Shown here one piece after another: positions 1-9,500 of a stretch of DNA of 64,000 bases; position 1 is the stretch's first letter; the number at the start of each line of letters is the position of its first letter. Position numbers and translations under genes: made by a program. The stretch spans positions 24,351 through 88,350 of the forward strand of contig NZ_QHJG01000019.1 in NCBI RefSeq assembly GCF_003184185.1, read 5' to 3'. Source of the DNA: Legionella qingyii (GTDB lineage Bacteria; Pseudomonadota; Gammaproteobacteria; Legionellales; Legionellaceae). The notes under the pieces were generated by a model. It worked only from the letters and a program-made list of their open reading frames with translations, did no database searches and was not told the DNA's origin.

Positions 1-579
1 GCTATGCTTCGTCAAGACCCTGATGTCATTATGGTTGGAGAAATTCGTGATGCGGAAACAGCACAAATAGCTATGCGAGCTGCGATTACAGGACATTTGG
101 TATTAGCTACATTACACACTAATGATGCTATGACTTCAGCCATGCGTTTAATTGACATGGGTGCAGAAGGTTATATGGTTGCAACAGCTGTTAAAGGAAT
201 TATAGGCCAACGATTGGTTCGTAATTTGTGTGATAATTGCTCCATCATTGAGCAACTTGAACCACATGAATCCGTTTGGCTTGAATCAATGAAGGTTGAT
301 TTAACTCTCCCATTTAAAAATGCTAAAGGATGTTCTGCTTGTAATTATCGTGGATTTTTAGGTCGAACAGGTGTCTATGAACTTTTGGAGTTAAATAAAG
401 ACATGTTAATGGCTTTAAGACATAATGACTCAAACAGCTTTGTCAAAGCAGCATTGGCTTGTGAAACTTATCGTCCGTTATCTGAATCAGTACTTGATTT
501 AGTGACGCGAGGTACCACTTCAGTTTCTGAAGCAATACGTGTAGTCGGACAATTAGATGAAGAGTTTATGAGGCGGTAA
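1..579 (+). CDS. mshE: MSHA-type pilus assembly ATPase, C-terminal part (MshE/GspE/PilB family)
   Basis: This is the 3' part of a gene that begins before the window; the frame is open from base 1. It is a cytoplasmic hexameric ATPase that powers pilin polymerisation. Visible are the Walker B segment (VGEIRD, about residue 11 of the visible part), the His box ([13 protein letters not shown]) and the zinc-binding pair of CxxC motifs (C76/C79 and C110/C113). The neighbours are a GspF/MshG platform protein and an MSHA-like pilin, so an MSHA-type system is preferred over type II secretion or PilB. The 160-base gap to the next gene holds no other gene. The family call is secure; the msh assignment is an inference from the linked pilin. 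Confidence 0.8.
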   Translation, partial: AMLRQDPDVIMVGEIRDAETAQIAMRAAITGHLVLATLHTNDAMTSAMRLIDMGAEGYMVATAVKGIIGQRLVRNLCDNCSIIEQLEPHESVWLESMKVDLTLPFKNAKGCSACNYRGFLGRTGVYELLELNKDMLMALRHNDSNSFVKAALACETYRPLSESVLDLVTRGTTSVSEAIRVVGQLDEEFMRR

Positions 580-740
580 ATTGTACGATTGCAGTTTACA
601 ATGTTAAAAACGTGGAGTCTGGACGCTCATTAAAGCAGATCCAACATAGTACAAGCGTTTAGATTCAGGCCAGATCTTTTTTCAAGCTTCAATGGTTCAC
701 GTTACGAGTATAGTATTATTTTGATAAGGGACTACAAGGT

Positions 741-1976
741 ATGCCAGAATATTACTTCAATGCCCGTGATCAACAGGGTAAAGCACTGAGTGGGCAACGA
801 AATGCGATAAGTGCCGAAGATCTTGCCAATCAACTGATCAGTGAGGGCCTCATACCGCTAGATATCTCTGTAAGTACTGGAAAAAAATCAAGTACATCTA
901 GTGTTTCGAGCACCAAGAAAAGTTGGTTTGACCCTAAAGTCACTTTAAATGATTTGCATATATTTTGTCACCAGATGTATTCACTAATTCATGCTGGGAT
1001 TCCTATTGCTTCTGGAATAACACGGCTTGCCGAGACTACGCGCAATAAAACCTTAGCCGAGGCGCTGCAAAAAGTAGTTATCTCCTTAAATAAAGGCAGT
1101 TCACTGAATATGGCCATGAGGCAATTCCCAAACATTTTCTCTGATTTCTTTCTAAATTTAATTGTTATTGGAGAAAATACGGGTAATCTGGATAAGATTT
1201 TTCTCCATCTTGCCGAATATCTTGAGATGGAAGTGGATATTACAAAAAAAATCAAATCTGCTTTACGATATCCCCTAATGGTAATTGGAGCAATTATTAT
1301 AGCATTGCTCATCATTAATGTTTTTGTTATCCCTGCCTTCGCTAAACTCTATGCAAATATGCATGGTATTTTACCATTGCCAACGCGCATACTCTTAACC
1401 ACTTCCAATTTTATTATCCATTATTGGTATATTTTAATTGGCATCGTAGTGTTTGCTATATGGGCTATCAGATCTTATATCCATTCGCCTAAAGGAGCAG
1501 TTCAGTGGGGAAAATTCCAGCTTAAAATTCCGGTTATCGGATGGCTTATCCATCGTATATTACTTACGCGATTCGCCAGACTTCTTTCTCTGGTATTACG
1601 TGCGGGTATCACTGCTGTCGATGGTATTCAAATGGTAGGGGCATCAACTAATAATGCTTATATGTCTTTACGAATACAAGGAGTTACTGATTTAATAGCT
1701 AAAGGAAATACAATTTCATCAGCTATAGATAAAACCAATCTTTTCCCTCCTCTAATTATTCAGATGATCGTACTTGGGGAGGAGAGTGGTACCATTGATC
1801 ATCTACTTGACGAGGTGGCAGAGTATTACCAACGTGAAATCAATTATGACATTGTTCGTATAAGTGACACTATTGAGCCTATTTTATTGGTAATCATTGG
1901 TGGCATGGTATTGATTCTTGCATTGGGAGTATTTTTACCGACATGGAACTTAGCTTCTTTGGTGAAACAACAATGA
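741..1976 (+). CDS. mshG: MSHA-type pilus inner-membrane platform protein (MshG/GspF/PilC family)
   Basis: A 411-residue polytopic inner-membrane protein on which the assembly ATPase acts. It has the two-fold T2SSF repeat: the first domain runs from about residue 70 to 195 (FCHQMYSLIHAGIPIASG), the second from about 272 to 395 (FARLLSLVLRAGITAVDGI). Hydrophobic segments lie near residues 175-200, 225-245 and 378-400. The N-terminus (EYYFNARDQQGKALSG) is typical of GspF/PilC proteins. Its stop overlaps the ATG of a short downstream reading frame (ATGA), so the two may be translationally coupled. The length is normal for the family. Confidence 0.85.
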   Translation: MPEYYFNARDQQGKALSGQRNAISAEDLANQLISEGLIPLDISVSTGKKSSTSSVSSTKKSWFDPKVTLNDLHIFCHQMYSLIHAGIPIASGITRLAETTRNKTLAEALQKVVISLNKGSSLNMAMRQFPNIFSDFFLNLIVIGENTGNLDKIFLHLAEYLEMEVDITKKIKSALRYPLMVIGAIIIALLIINVFVIPAFAKLYANMHGILPLPTRILLTTSNFIIHYWYILIGIVVFAIWAIRSYIHSPKGAVQWGKFQLKIPVIGWLIHRILLTRFARLLSLVLRAGITAVDGIQMVGASTNNAYMSLRIQGVTDLIAKGNTISSAIDKTNLFPPLIIQMIVLGEESGTIDHLLDEVAEYYQREINYDIVRISDTIEPILLVIIGGMVLILALGVFLPTWNLASLVKQQ

Positions 1977-2110
1977 TAGATATGAAAAAATTCTACTGTC
2001 TATCGTGGCTCCATAGTCTGATTTTAGTCATTTTAATTGCTATTCCTATAAGTCTATTTATACGTTTTTTAGATTTGACTCAGGCTTCCATAGAGGGAGC
2101 TTCTGTGTAG
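1973..2110 (+). CDS. Short membrane peptide coupled to mshG, possibly an mshF-like remnant
   Basis: A 45-codon frame starts at the ATGA overlap with the mshG stop and ends at TAG. The peptide has a short cytoplasmic head (MIDMKKFYCLSWLHS), one hydrophobic segment (residues 16-32) and a short tail. In Vibrio-type MSHA loci the gene after mshG is mshF, a small protein with one N-terminal membrane segment. This could be a shortened counterpart or a decayed pseudopilin. The coupling is seen in the sequence; function is unknown and it may not be a real product. Confidence 0.35.
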   Translation: MIDMKKFYCLSWLHSLILVILIAIPISLFIRFLDLTQASIEGASV

Positions 2111-2291
2111 AGCACTCTTCTCAATATTCAGCTGATTCTTGAGCTATACTGTAAGAATAGGAGTTGTTACTTTTAAGATAGATTTGTTGCAGTGGTGCCA
2201 TGACTAAGAACATTTGGGGAGCTGGTAGCTGGTAACAAATTACTTCAGACATAGTTAAAAATGGACTAACAAATTATTAAGGATACTTGAA

Positions 2292-2717
2292 ATGAATAAG
2301 CAAAAAGGCTTTACTTTAATTGAGTTAGTTGTGGTGATGGTCATATTAGGAATTTTAGCTGCTTATGCAATTCCCAAATTTTATGATTTCAGCTCACAAG
2401 CAAATATTGCAGATCTGAATGGTTTAGCTGGAGCGTTAAACTCAGCTAATGTCACTGCTCATGGCGCCGCCTTAGCTACAGGACAAACTGGGGCTACCGG
2501 CTCAATCACTATGGAAGGTGCTACTGTTGGATTGGTTTATGGTTATCCATCCGCTGCGGGTATTGTGAATGCAATGAATGTATCAAGCGCTTTTGCTGTG
2601 TCTACGACAGGTACTGCAACAACTTACACACTCAAAACGAATTGCACGGTGGTATATACTCAAGCAACCAGTGCTACAACTCCTCCAACTGTGGTAGTGA
2701 ACACTGGTGGATGTTAA
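2292..2717 (+). CDS. mshA: MSHA-like type IV major pilin
   Basis: A 141-residue pilin with a short basic leader (MNKQKG) and class III signal processing site: G followed by FTLIELVVVMVILGIL, with the conserved Glu at mature position 5. The long N-terminal helix continues to a PKFYDF segment that resembles MSHA pilins. The C-terminal half is rich in Ala, Thr and Gly and ends with two Cys (about residues 118 and 141) that can form the pilin D-loop disulfide. AAGGA lies 8-10 bases before the ATG. It is expected to be cleaved and methylated by PilD and assembled by the upstream genes. Further minor pilins are absent downstream, where phaC begins on the other strand. Confidence 0.8.
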   Translation: MNKQKGFTLIELVVVMVILGILAAYAIPKFYDFSSQANIADLNGLAGALNSANVTAHGAALATGQTGATGSITMEGATVGLVYGYPSAAGIVNAMNVSSAFAVSTTGTATTYTLKTNCTVVYTQATSATTPPTVVVNTGGC

Positions 2718-2752
2718 ATTTGAGTTCTTATTTGATAAAGTAGTCTAGGCAG

Positions 2753-2819
2753 CGCCCAAGCTACATTCACCCCATTTGCAAGCAAATGGGCTAATGAATA
2801 TGAAATATAGTGTTGGGCG
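2753..2819. terminator. Nested hairpin after the pilin gene
   Basis: An outer pair (CGCCCAA at 2753-2759 with TTGGGCG at 2813-2819) encloses a perfect 9-bp hairpin at 2771-2790 (CCCATTTGC, AA, GCAAATGGG). No T-tract follows. It separates the convergent pilin and phaC genes, so a terminator or mRNA-protecting structure is plausible. Confidence 0.4.
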
Positions 2820-2854
2820 AAAATTTAGAAGAGGAGCCTGGATTTCACTTCGCT

Positions 2855-4609
2855 TCACTCTGCCTTCTCTTTTTTCAGAACATAACTACCTGGAGCGTCC
2901 ATCACTGATTTTAATGGCAATTGGTTAAAATCAGGAGCGGGTATGAGTTTCCCTGAATGATTTTTTAACCATTTTAACCATTCTGGCCACCAAGAGCCTG
3001 GATGCTCTGTGGCTTGCTCAAGCCATTGTTCTGCATGGGCAGGGGAATGATTATTGACCTTATAGCCGTATTTTTTCATTTCAGGTGAATTGATAATTCC
3101 TGCTATATGTCCAGACCCACCAAGTACAAAACGTTTGGGGCCATTCATAAGTTGAAAGCCCAAATAAGTAGTTTTCCATGGAGCGATATGATCTTTTTCG
3201 GTAGAGAGGAAAAAGGTTGGTATATCAATGGCACTGATGTCAATTGGGGTATGATTGAGATGGATTTTACCTGGTTTTATCAGATCATTATGCAAATACA
3301 TCCATCTTAAATATTGGGAATGCATTGTTGCTGGCATGTTGGTGGAATCTGAGTTCCAATACAATATGTCAAAAGGAACCGGGTTTTTACCGCGCAGATA
3401 ATTTTTAATAAAGAAAGACCAAATTAAGTCATTTGCCCGGAGTGAGTTAAAACTTGAGGCCATGAATTTTCCGGCAAGATAACCTTTAGACTTCATTTCA
3501 TCTTCCAGTTTTGCGATTTGTTGTTCATCAATAAAAACAGCAATATCACCTGGATCACTAAAATCAATCATAGACGCCAAAAAGGTTGCACTGCGAATGG
3601 AGTTGTCTTGTCGTGCTTTATTATAAGCAAGTAACATGGATAGAAGTGTTCCCCCAATACAAAAGCCCATAGTATTAACCTGCTTTATACCGAGTTGCTT
3701 TTGAATCATACTAATCGCGGTTAAAGGTCCTTCATTTAAATAGTCGTATAAACTTTTATGAGAGAAATTTGAACCTGGATTAACCCAAGAAATGATAAAA
3801 ACAGTAATTCCTTGTTTGACTAACCACCCAACAAGCGAATTATGTGGACTTAAATCGAGAATATAATATTTGTTTATCCAGGGGGGGATAATAAGAAGAG
3901 GAATAGACTTTACTTTAGTGGTTTGAGGTGTATATTGAATCAGCTCCATTAGGCTGTTACGAAAGACTACCTTTCCCGGAGTAATGGCAAGGTTTTTACC
4001 GAGCTGGAATGCCTCAGTATCTGTCATTTTAATCATGAGACGCGGGGAGCCAACTTCTAGATCAGAAAGTAAATTATGAAGCCCATGCAATAAATTTTTG
4101 CCATGACTTTTCAATGTTTCATCCATGATCTGAGGATTAGTATGAAGAAAATTAGCTGGGGATAGTGCATCTAAATATTGCTTGGTAAAAAATTGGAGAC
4201 GCTTCGCGGTATTTTTATCAGGGTATTCTATCCGTTGAAATAAAGTATTCATATGTTGACTGGCTAAAAGGTAATGCTGAGTTAACATATTAAAAAAAGG
4301 ATTGTTTATCCAGTCTTCTTCATGAAAGCGTGGATCATTGATGGGCATGGGAGTCCCATTTAACCAATATTGTAGTTGGGTTTGTGCTAAATTAAATGCG
4401 TCTTTCCAGTATGCGAGTTGCATTTCCCAAATTTTTTCAGGATTCTGCAGAAGGATACTCATTACATTTTGGAAATGTTCCGTTAGCTCAATATACTGAT
4501 TGATTATTGCAGGAACTTGTAAAGGAGTTTCTTTTATATCAGAAATTATTTGCAGACTTTTAGCTGCTATAGCCTGTAGTAACTCACCAAGCTCTTTGTC
4601 ATGGGTCAT
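2855..4609 (-). CDS. phaC: Class I poly(3-hydroxyalkanoate) synthase
   Basis: Polymerises 3-hydroxyacyl-CoA into the PHB storage granule. The lipase-like box GFCIGG carries the nucleophile Cys317; the other triad members are Asp473 (EKDHIAPW) and His501 (GSGHIAG), with spacing close to that of the C. necator enzyme. The 584-residue length fits class I. The start at 4609 was chosen because GGAG lies 5 bases before this ATG; an in-frame TTG at 4627 has less support. The N-terminal 200 residues are the family's variable domain. No phaA, phaB or phasin lies beside it; the next gene upstream is a dehydrogenase not recognisably PhaB. Confidence 0.93.
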   Translation of the reverse strand: MTHDKELGELLQAIAAKSLQIISDIKETPLQVPAIINQYIELTEHFQNVMSILLQNPEKIWEMQLAYWKDAFNLAQTQLQYWLNGTPMPINDPRFHEEDWINNPFFNMLTQHYLLASQHMNTLFQRIEYPDKNTAKRLQFFTKQYLDALSPANFLHTNPQIMDETLKSHGKNLLHGLHNLLSDLEVGSPRLMIKMTDTEAFQLGKNLAITPGKVVFRNSLMELIQYTPQTTKVKSIPLLIIPPWINKYYILDLSPHNSLVGWLVKQGITVFIISWVNPGSNFSHKSLYDYLNEGPLTAISMIQKQLGIKQVNTMGFCIGGTLLSMLLAYNKARQDNSIRSATFLASMIDFSDPGDIAVFIDEQQIAKLEDEMKSKGYLAGKFMASSFNSLRANDLIWSFFIKNYLRGKNPVPFDILYWNSDSTNMPATMHSQYLRWMYLHNDLIKPGKIHLNHTPIDISAIDIPTFFLSTEKDHIAPWKTTYLGFQLMNGPKRFVLGGSGHIAGIINSPEMKKYGYKVNNHSPAHAEQWLEQATEHPGSWWPEWLKWLKNHSGKLIPAPDFNQLPLKSVMDAPGSYVLKKEKAE

Positions 4610-4698
4610 CCTAACTCCTGTGGACAAATAATTTTATGTACTATTTTGGTTTGTTTATCGTTATGGATCAAGAGTTGTGTGCCTGGAAAATTTATTAT

Positions 4699-5340
4699 TT
4701 ACCAATCTCTCGTTCTTCCTTCATACCAAAAATAACCGCTTTCTTTTTTCTTGTTAACCAATTCAAAGAGTTCGCATGCCGTATCCAAAGGCAGTTTTGG
4801 GGCGTTATTTTTTCCCATATCCGTCCTTACCCAACCGGGGTCAAAACTTGAGACAGTAACTCCAGGTAGTCTCTTGGCTAAGAGTAGAGTATACATGTTG
4901 ACGCAGGATTTTGACATTTTGTAATGAGGCACTGATGCAGAATCATTTGAACTAAAAGTCCCCCATCCTGAAGAGATGTTAATTATTTGGGCATCAGGAT
5001 TTAACTTTGGAATGCATTGTTCAGTTAATTCAATAGTTCCGAAGACATTAACAGAAAATGTTTCTTTTAACTGACACATGTTAATTTTTACTTCACCCCA
5101 ATCTTCTAGGAGGATGGCTGCATTATTAATTAATACATCAAATTTTGGTAATTGGTCAGCAAAATGATTAATTTGTTCTGAATTCATCAAATTAAGCGGA
5201 TGAATTGTTAGATTCTTGTGTTTTAGAGGGGTATCACCATGTGTTGAAGTTCCAATAACGAGCCATCCATTCATTAAAAAAATTTTGGCTGTTTCTAGTC
5301 CTATCCCTCGACTAATTCCTGTAATTACAAGAGTATTCAC
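4699..5340 (-). CDS. Short-chain dehydrogenase/reductase
   Basis: A 213-residue SDR oxidoreductase. The cofactor motif is TGISRGIG (residues 7-14), followed by NNAA (72-75), the catalytic Ser region (NISSGWG), and Tyr140/Lys144 in HYKMSK. A GTG at 5340 is chosen because GGGAG lies about 9 bases upstream and the beta-strand MNTLVITG begins there; a GTG at 5364 would add eight residues without good support. It is somewhat shorter than the usual 240-260 residues. The substrate is unknown. The gap to phaC is about 90 bases, so cotranscription is possible, but a link to PHA metabolism is not shown. Confidence 0.8.
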   Translation of the reverse strand: MNTLVITGISRGIGLETAKIFLMNGWLVIGTSTHGDTPLKHKNLTIHPLNLMNSEQINHFADQLPKFDVLINNAAILLEDWGEVKINMCQLKETFSVNVFGTIELTEQCIPKLNPDAQIINISSGWGTFSSNDSASVPHYKMSKSCVNMYTLLLAKRLPGVTVSSFDPGWVRTDMGKNNAPKLPLDTACELFELVNKKKESGYFWYEGRTRDW

Positions 5341-5470
5341 AGTCTGTTTTCTCCCATAAAGCACCTTTGTAACTCCATTGCTTTTAAGTTAAGAACTCGT
5401 TCTCTTGCCAACGTTCCGCGACTTATTCTTGGGAAGCTAATGATATGGCTTAATGACAACACTCTGTAAC

Positions 5471-5543
5471 CTGGATGAAGCAAAGCGGAACCCAGAGAAC
5501 CTTATCCATTAAAACCTTGGGTTTTGCTGCGCTACACCCATCC
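5471..5543. repeat. Imperfect palindromic intergenic repeat
   Basis: The left arm (CTGGATGAAGCAAAGCGGAA and following, 5471-5494) and right arm (5518-5543) pair imperfectly; the core words GGATG, AGC and ACCCA are mirrored. A related half-word (CCTGGATTTCACTTCGCTTC) occurs at 2837-2856. Such palindromes are often dispersed through proteobacterial genomes. It lies downstream of purH on the minus strand and could stabilise or end that transcript. Confidence 0.45.
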
Positions 5544-5568
5544 TGCACATGCATTTTGTTACTACACA

Positions 5569-7158
5569 TCAATGTTTGAAGTGGCGGATTCCGGTGAATA
5601 CCATAATTATTCCATGTTCTTCAGCGCAAGCGATAATTTGTGCATCTCTGATTGAACCGCCTGGTTGAATAATAGCAGAAATTCCGGCTTCTGCAGCAAT
5701 CTCTACTGTATCCGGAAAAGGAATAAATGCGTCAGAAGCCATGACTGAACCGCGGGGAGCAAATCCCATTTGTGCTGCTTGCCAAAGGCCAATACGAGCA
5801 CTCATAACGCGGCTGGTTTGACCACCTCCGATACCAATTGTTGCTGCATCTTTAGCATAAACAATTGCATTGGATTTCACATGTTTTACTGCAAGCCAGG
5901 CAAACATTAAATCATTCATTTGCTGTTCAGATGGTTTGTCCTGGGTCATGACTTTAAATTCATAACTTCCTAGTGAAAGAGAGTCATGTTCTTGTACCAG
6001 CAAGCCCCCATCAACTTTTTTCATGTTCAAACGAAATGCATCATTTTGTTTCCAGGCTCCAGTTGATAAGACACGAATATTTTCTTTACTGGCAAGAATT
6101 TTTTTTGCCTCATCACTGATCTCAGGAGCTAGAATGACTTCTACAAACTGGTTGTCAAGAATGGTTTTTGCGGTAATACCATCCAATTTTTGGTTAAAAG
6201 CAATGATACCACCGTAGGCCGATGTTGGATCACATTGAAAAGCCTTAAGATAAGCATTAAGAGGAGAATCACTTATAGCAATACCACAAGGGTTTGCATG
6301 CTTGATAATAACACAAACGGGTTTTTCGCAAGAAAATGATTTAGCGCAATCCAACGCCGCATCAGCATCTAGAATGTTGTTATAGGATAACTGCTTGCCT
6401 TGAATCAATTGAGCAGAACCTAATGAGCCGGATGAAACTTTTTTATCAACATAAAAAGCAGCTTGCTGGTGGGGATTTTCTCCATAGCGTAGGTCGGTTA
6501 TTTTATTAAATTGGCATGTTAGTACTTCTGGGAAACCACAGGGAGTGTACTGTGCATCTAAAGTGGTCAGATAATTTGTAATTGCTGCATCATAAGCGGC
6601 AGTATGAGCAAAAGCTTTTTTGGCTAGGGTGAATCCCCAATCTGAAGGAACTTTTTGGCTTTTTAAGTAGTGAATGAGTTCGGCATAATCTTCTGGGTTT
6701 ACTACTACAAAAGTGTTTGCATGATTTTTAGCTGCTGAGCGAATCATGGCGGGTCCGCCGATATCAATATTTTCTATAGCCTCATTGAAATTACAGTCAG
6801 GTCGACTAATAGTTTGTTCAAATGGATATAGATTAATTACCAGTAAATCGATGGGTTTGATGGAGTGTTCTTTGAGCGTTTTTTCATCTTTTTTCCCACG
6901 TGCGAGTAAACCTGCATGAATGGCAGGATGCAAAGTTTTTACTCGGCCATCGAGCATTTCGGGAAAGCCCGTACATTCACTAACATCGATGACTGGCAAT
7001 TTATGTTCTTTGAGTAATGCTGCAGTATTTCCCGTTGCGACAAGCTCCACGCCCATTTGATGAAGTACTTTGCCCAAGTCCACTATACCTCGTTTATCGG
7101 AAACACTAAGCAGGGCTCTTTGGGGTTTAAAGGCAGAGAATGCATATTCTTGAACCAT
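5569..7158 (-). CDS. purH: Bifunctional AICAR formyltransferase / IMP cyclohydrolase
   Basis: Carries out the last two steps of de novo IMP synthesis in the cytoplasm. The N-terminal MGS-like cyclohydrolase domain (ALLSVSDKRGIVDLG, then DGRVKTLHPAIHAGLLARG) is followed by the transformylase domain with the catalytic Lys-His in CVIIKHANPCG. At 529 residues it matches the usual length. AAGGA precedes the ATG at 7158. It follows prmA on the same strand after a 110-base gap that may hold its own promoter. Confidence 0.97.
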   Translation of the reverse strand: MVQEYAFSAFKPQRALLSVSDKRGIVDLGKVLHQMGVELVATGNTAALLKEHKLPVIDVSECTGFPEMLDGRVKTLHPAIHAGLLARGKKDEKTLKEHSIKPIDLLVINLYPFEQTISRPDCNFNEAIENIDIGGPAMIRSAAKNHANTFVVVNPEDYAELIHYLKSQKVPSDWGFTLAKKAFAHTAAYDAAITNYLTTLDAQYTPCGFPEVLTCQFNKITDLRYGENPHQQAAFYVDKKVSSGSLGSAQLIQGKQLSYNNILDADAALDCAKSFSCEKPVCVIIKHANPCGIAISDSPLNAYLKAFQCDPTSAYGGIIAFNQKLDGITAKTILDNQFVEVILAPEISDEAKKILASKENIRVLSTGAWKQNDAFRLNMKKVDGGLLVQEHDSLSLGSYEFKVMTQDKPSEQQMNDLMFAWLAVKHVKSNAIVYAKDAATIGIGGGQTSRVMSARIGLWQAAQMGFAPRGSVMASDAFIPFPDTVEIAAEAGISAIIQPGGSIRDAQIIACAEEHGIIMVFTGIRHFKH

Positions 7159-7268
7159 TATAATTTCCTTAACTAAGTGTAATCTGGGTGAGGCGCCGCG
7201 GAATCCGGAACATTCAGAGTATCATCTCAGGTTAATGTTTTTGCACTACCAATAAAAACAATGACAAT

Positions 7269-8144
7269 TTAATCTGTTTTATGGGTAAAGGCCAATAATG
7301 ACCATCCATTAAGGTTTTCCTGATGAATCGCAGTAAACATTGGCGCATATGTTTCAATGAGCTTAAACGCTTGTTCTTCCAATATTCCTGATACAATAAG
7401 CATCCCTTTAGGGGTTAGCAATTGTTGAAAGCGTTCTTTCAGGGTAATTAATGGAGCCAACAAAATGTTTGCAATAATCAAATCTACAGGCTCGTGTACT
7501 ACCTCGGGCATGCTAACTAATAATTTGTGTTCATCAAGTTTGTTTGCCAATGCATTATTTTGAGTCGCTTGCAGAGCTTGTTGATCGATATCTACTGCAT
7601 GTACTTTTGCTGCCCCTAACTTTAATGCAGCCAAAGAAAGAATACCTGAGCCACAACCGTAATCAATCACTGATTTATTTTGTAAATCAGCTTGTTCCAG
7701 CCAGGTTAAACATAAAGCAGTCGTAGGATGGGTTCCAGTACCAAATGCCAAACCTGGGTCTAACATTAGGTTAACCGCATCGGGTTCAGGTGGAGTTGAC
7801 CAAGTAGGGCAGATCCAGAGCCGTTTGCCAAAGCGTTGTGGTTTGAAATCATCCATCCAAGCTCTTTCCCAATCCTTATCTTCCAGAACTTCTAAAGTGC
7901 ATGTTAATTTAGGATACGCTTGCATTAAGTGATCACGAGTATGTTGTGCCTGGAACACTTCTGAAAATAAAGCCTGAATAACAACTTCAGGCCATAATGG
8001 TGTTGTTCCTGGTTCAGGCTCAAGAACAGGATTGTCATTTTTATCGGTGAGCATAATGGACAGCGCACCGAATTCTTCTAACTCCTCGCTAAGCAGTTCT
8101 ATTTCTTGGCTTGGACAATGTTCTATTTTTAATTGAAACCACAC
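7269..8144 (-). CDS. prmA: Ribosomal protein L11 methyltransferase
   Basis: SAM-dependent trimethylation of ribosomal protein L11. The SAM motif I (DYGCGSGILSLAALKLGA) and the NILLAPL motif are clear. The 291-residue length is normal. The start is GTG at 8144, only four bases past the accC stop, with AAGGAT inside the end of accC as ribosome-binding site, so it is probably coupled to accC. The N-terminus (MWFQLKIEHC) aligns with the family. Confidence 0.95.
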   Translation of the reverse strand: MWFQLKIEHCPSQEIELLSEELEEFGALSIMLTDKNDNPVLEPEPGTTPLWPEVVIQALFSEVFQAQHTRDHLMQAYPKLTCTLEVLEDKDWERAWMDDFKPQRFGKRLWICPTWSTPPEPDAVNLMLDPGLAFGTGTHPTTALCLTWLEQADLQNKSVIDYGCGSGILSLAALKLGAAKVHAVDIDQQALQATQNNALANKLDEHKLLVSMPEVVHEPVDLIIANILLAPLITLKERFQQLLTPKGMLIVSGILEEQAFKLIETYAPMFTAIHQENLNGWSLLAFTHKTD

Positions 8145-8148
8145 AGCA

Positions 8149-9489
8149 TTAATCCTTCAGCATTTTTTCCAGATAGTGAATATTAGTACCACCTGCAATA
8201 AAAGATTGGTCATGGAAAATACGCTGATGTAATTCAATATTGGTTTTTATACCGTCAATAATGATTTCATCGAGCGCGTTTCGCATTCTTGCAATGGCTT
8301 CAGCACGAGTTTCTCCATAACTAATCAGCTTGCCTATCATGGAATCGTAATTTGGCGGAACGGTATAGCTACTATAAATATGAGAATCAAAGCGAATACC
8401 AGGGCCACCGGGTTGATGTAATAATTTTATTGTTCCTGGCGAAGGCATAAAGGTCTTTGCATCTTCAGCATTAATTCGGCATTCAATTGCATGACCATGC
8501 AGTTTTATGTCTTCCTGGGTCAGTGTCATCGGTATATCACTGGCAATTTTGATTTGCTCTTTAATCAAATCAATTCCAGTAATCATTTCAGTCACAGGAT
8601 GTTCAACCTGGATTCGAGTATTCATTTCAATAAAATAAAAACATCCATCTTGATATAGGAATTCAAAAGTTCCTGCACCACGATATTGCAGCTCTTGGCA
8701 CGCTTTGACTACAGAGGCACCAATTTTATTTCTCAGTTCAACACTAATTCCGGGAGCCGGTGCTTCCTCTACTACTTTTTGATGTCGTCTTTGCATCGAA
8801 CAATCACGCTCACCAAGATGAATGGCTTTACCTTTACCATCTCCAAGCACTTGGAATTCAATATGGCGTGGATTTTCGAGGAATTTTTCCATGTACACAA
8901 TGGGGTTATTAAATGCAGCTTTGGCTTCACTACGGGTAAGTGCTATGGCATTAAGCAGATTTGCTTCAGTATGCACAACACGCATACCTCGTCCGCCGCC
9001 ACCTCCTGCAGCTTTAATGATAACTGGATAACCAATTTTTCGAGCGATTTCCAGATTTAGCTGATCATCATCAGATAATGGACCGTCTGATCCAGGAACA
9101 CAAGGAACTCCGGCTGCTTTCATCGCATTGATAGCAGACACCTTATCCCCCATGAGGCGAATGGTCTCACCTCGAGGACCAATAAAACGAAATCCACTCT
9201 GTTCTACTACTTCTGCGAAATCAGCATTTTCAGAAAGAAACCCATAACCAGGATGAATTGCTACAGCATCAGTAATTTCAGCAGCAGAAATAATCGCAGG
9301 AATGTTGAGGTAACTTTTTTGTGCTGGAGCAGGGCCTATGCATACAGTTTCATCTGCGAGACGAACATGCAATAAATCTTTATCTACATCTGAATGTACG
9401 GCTACAGTCTGAATGCCAAGCTCTTTACATGCACGCAAAATGCGAAGAGCGATTTCACCTCTGTTGGCAATAACAATTTTACTGAGCAT
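8149..9489 (-). CDS. accC: Acetyl-CoA carboxylase, biotin carboxylase subunit
   Basis: ATP-dependent carboxylation of biotin carried on AccB, the first half of the committed step of fatty acid synthesis. An ATP-grasp enzyme: N-terminal fold ([13 protein letters not shown]), glycine-rich loop [10 protein letters not shown], and the signature [14 protein letters not shown] with the catalytic Arg. The 446-residue length is standard. GAGGAT precedes the ATG. It sits 11 bases after accB and just before prmA. Confidence 0.97.
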   Translation of the reverse strand: MLSKIVIANRGEIALRILRACKELGIQTVAVHSDVDKDLLHVRLADETVCIGPAPAQKSYLNIPAIISAAEITDAVAIHPGYGFLSENADFAEVVEQSGFRFIGPRGETIRLMGDKVSAINAMKAAGVPCVPGSDGPLSDDDQLNLEIARKIGYPVIIKAAGGGGGRGMRVVHTEANLLNAIALTRSEAKAAFNNPIVYMEKFLENPRHIEFQVLGDGKGKAIHLGERDCSMQRRHQKVVEEAPAPGISVELRNKIGASVVKACQELQYRGAGTFEFLYQDGCFYFIEMNTRIQVEHPVTEMITGIDLIKEQIKIASDIPMTLTQEDIKLHGHAIECRINAEDAKTFMPSPGTIKLLHQPGGPGIRFDSHIYSSYTVPPNYDSMIGKLISYGETRAEAIARMRNALDEIIIDGIKTNIELHQRIFHDQSFIAGGTNIHYLEKMLKD

Positions 9490-9500
9490 GGATGCATCCT

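Noticed and set aside
4636..4851. Plus-strand frame opposite the short-chain dehydrogenase end
   Set aside because: Antisense to the dehydrogenase C-terminus; no supporting motif.
8686..9060. 124-codon plus-strand frame opposite accC
   Set aside because: Antisense to the conserved ATP-grasp region; no ribosome-binding site or homology pattern.
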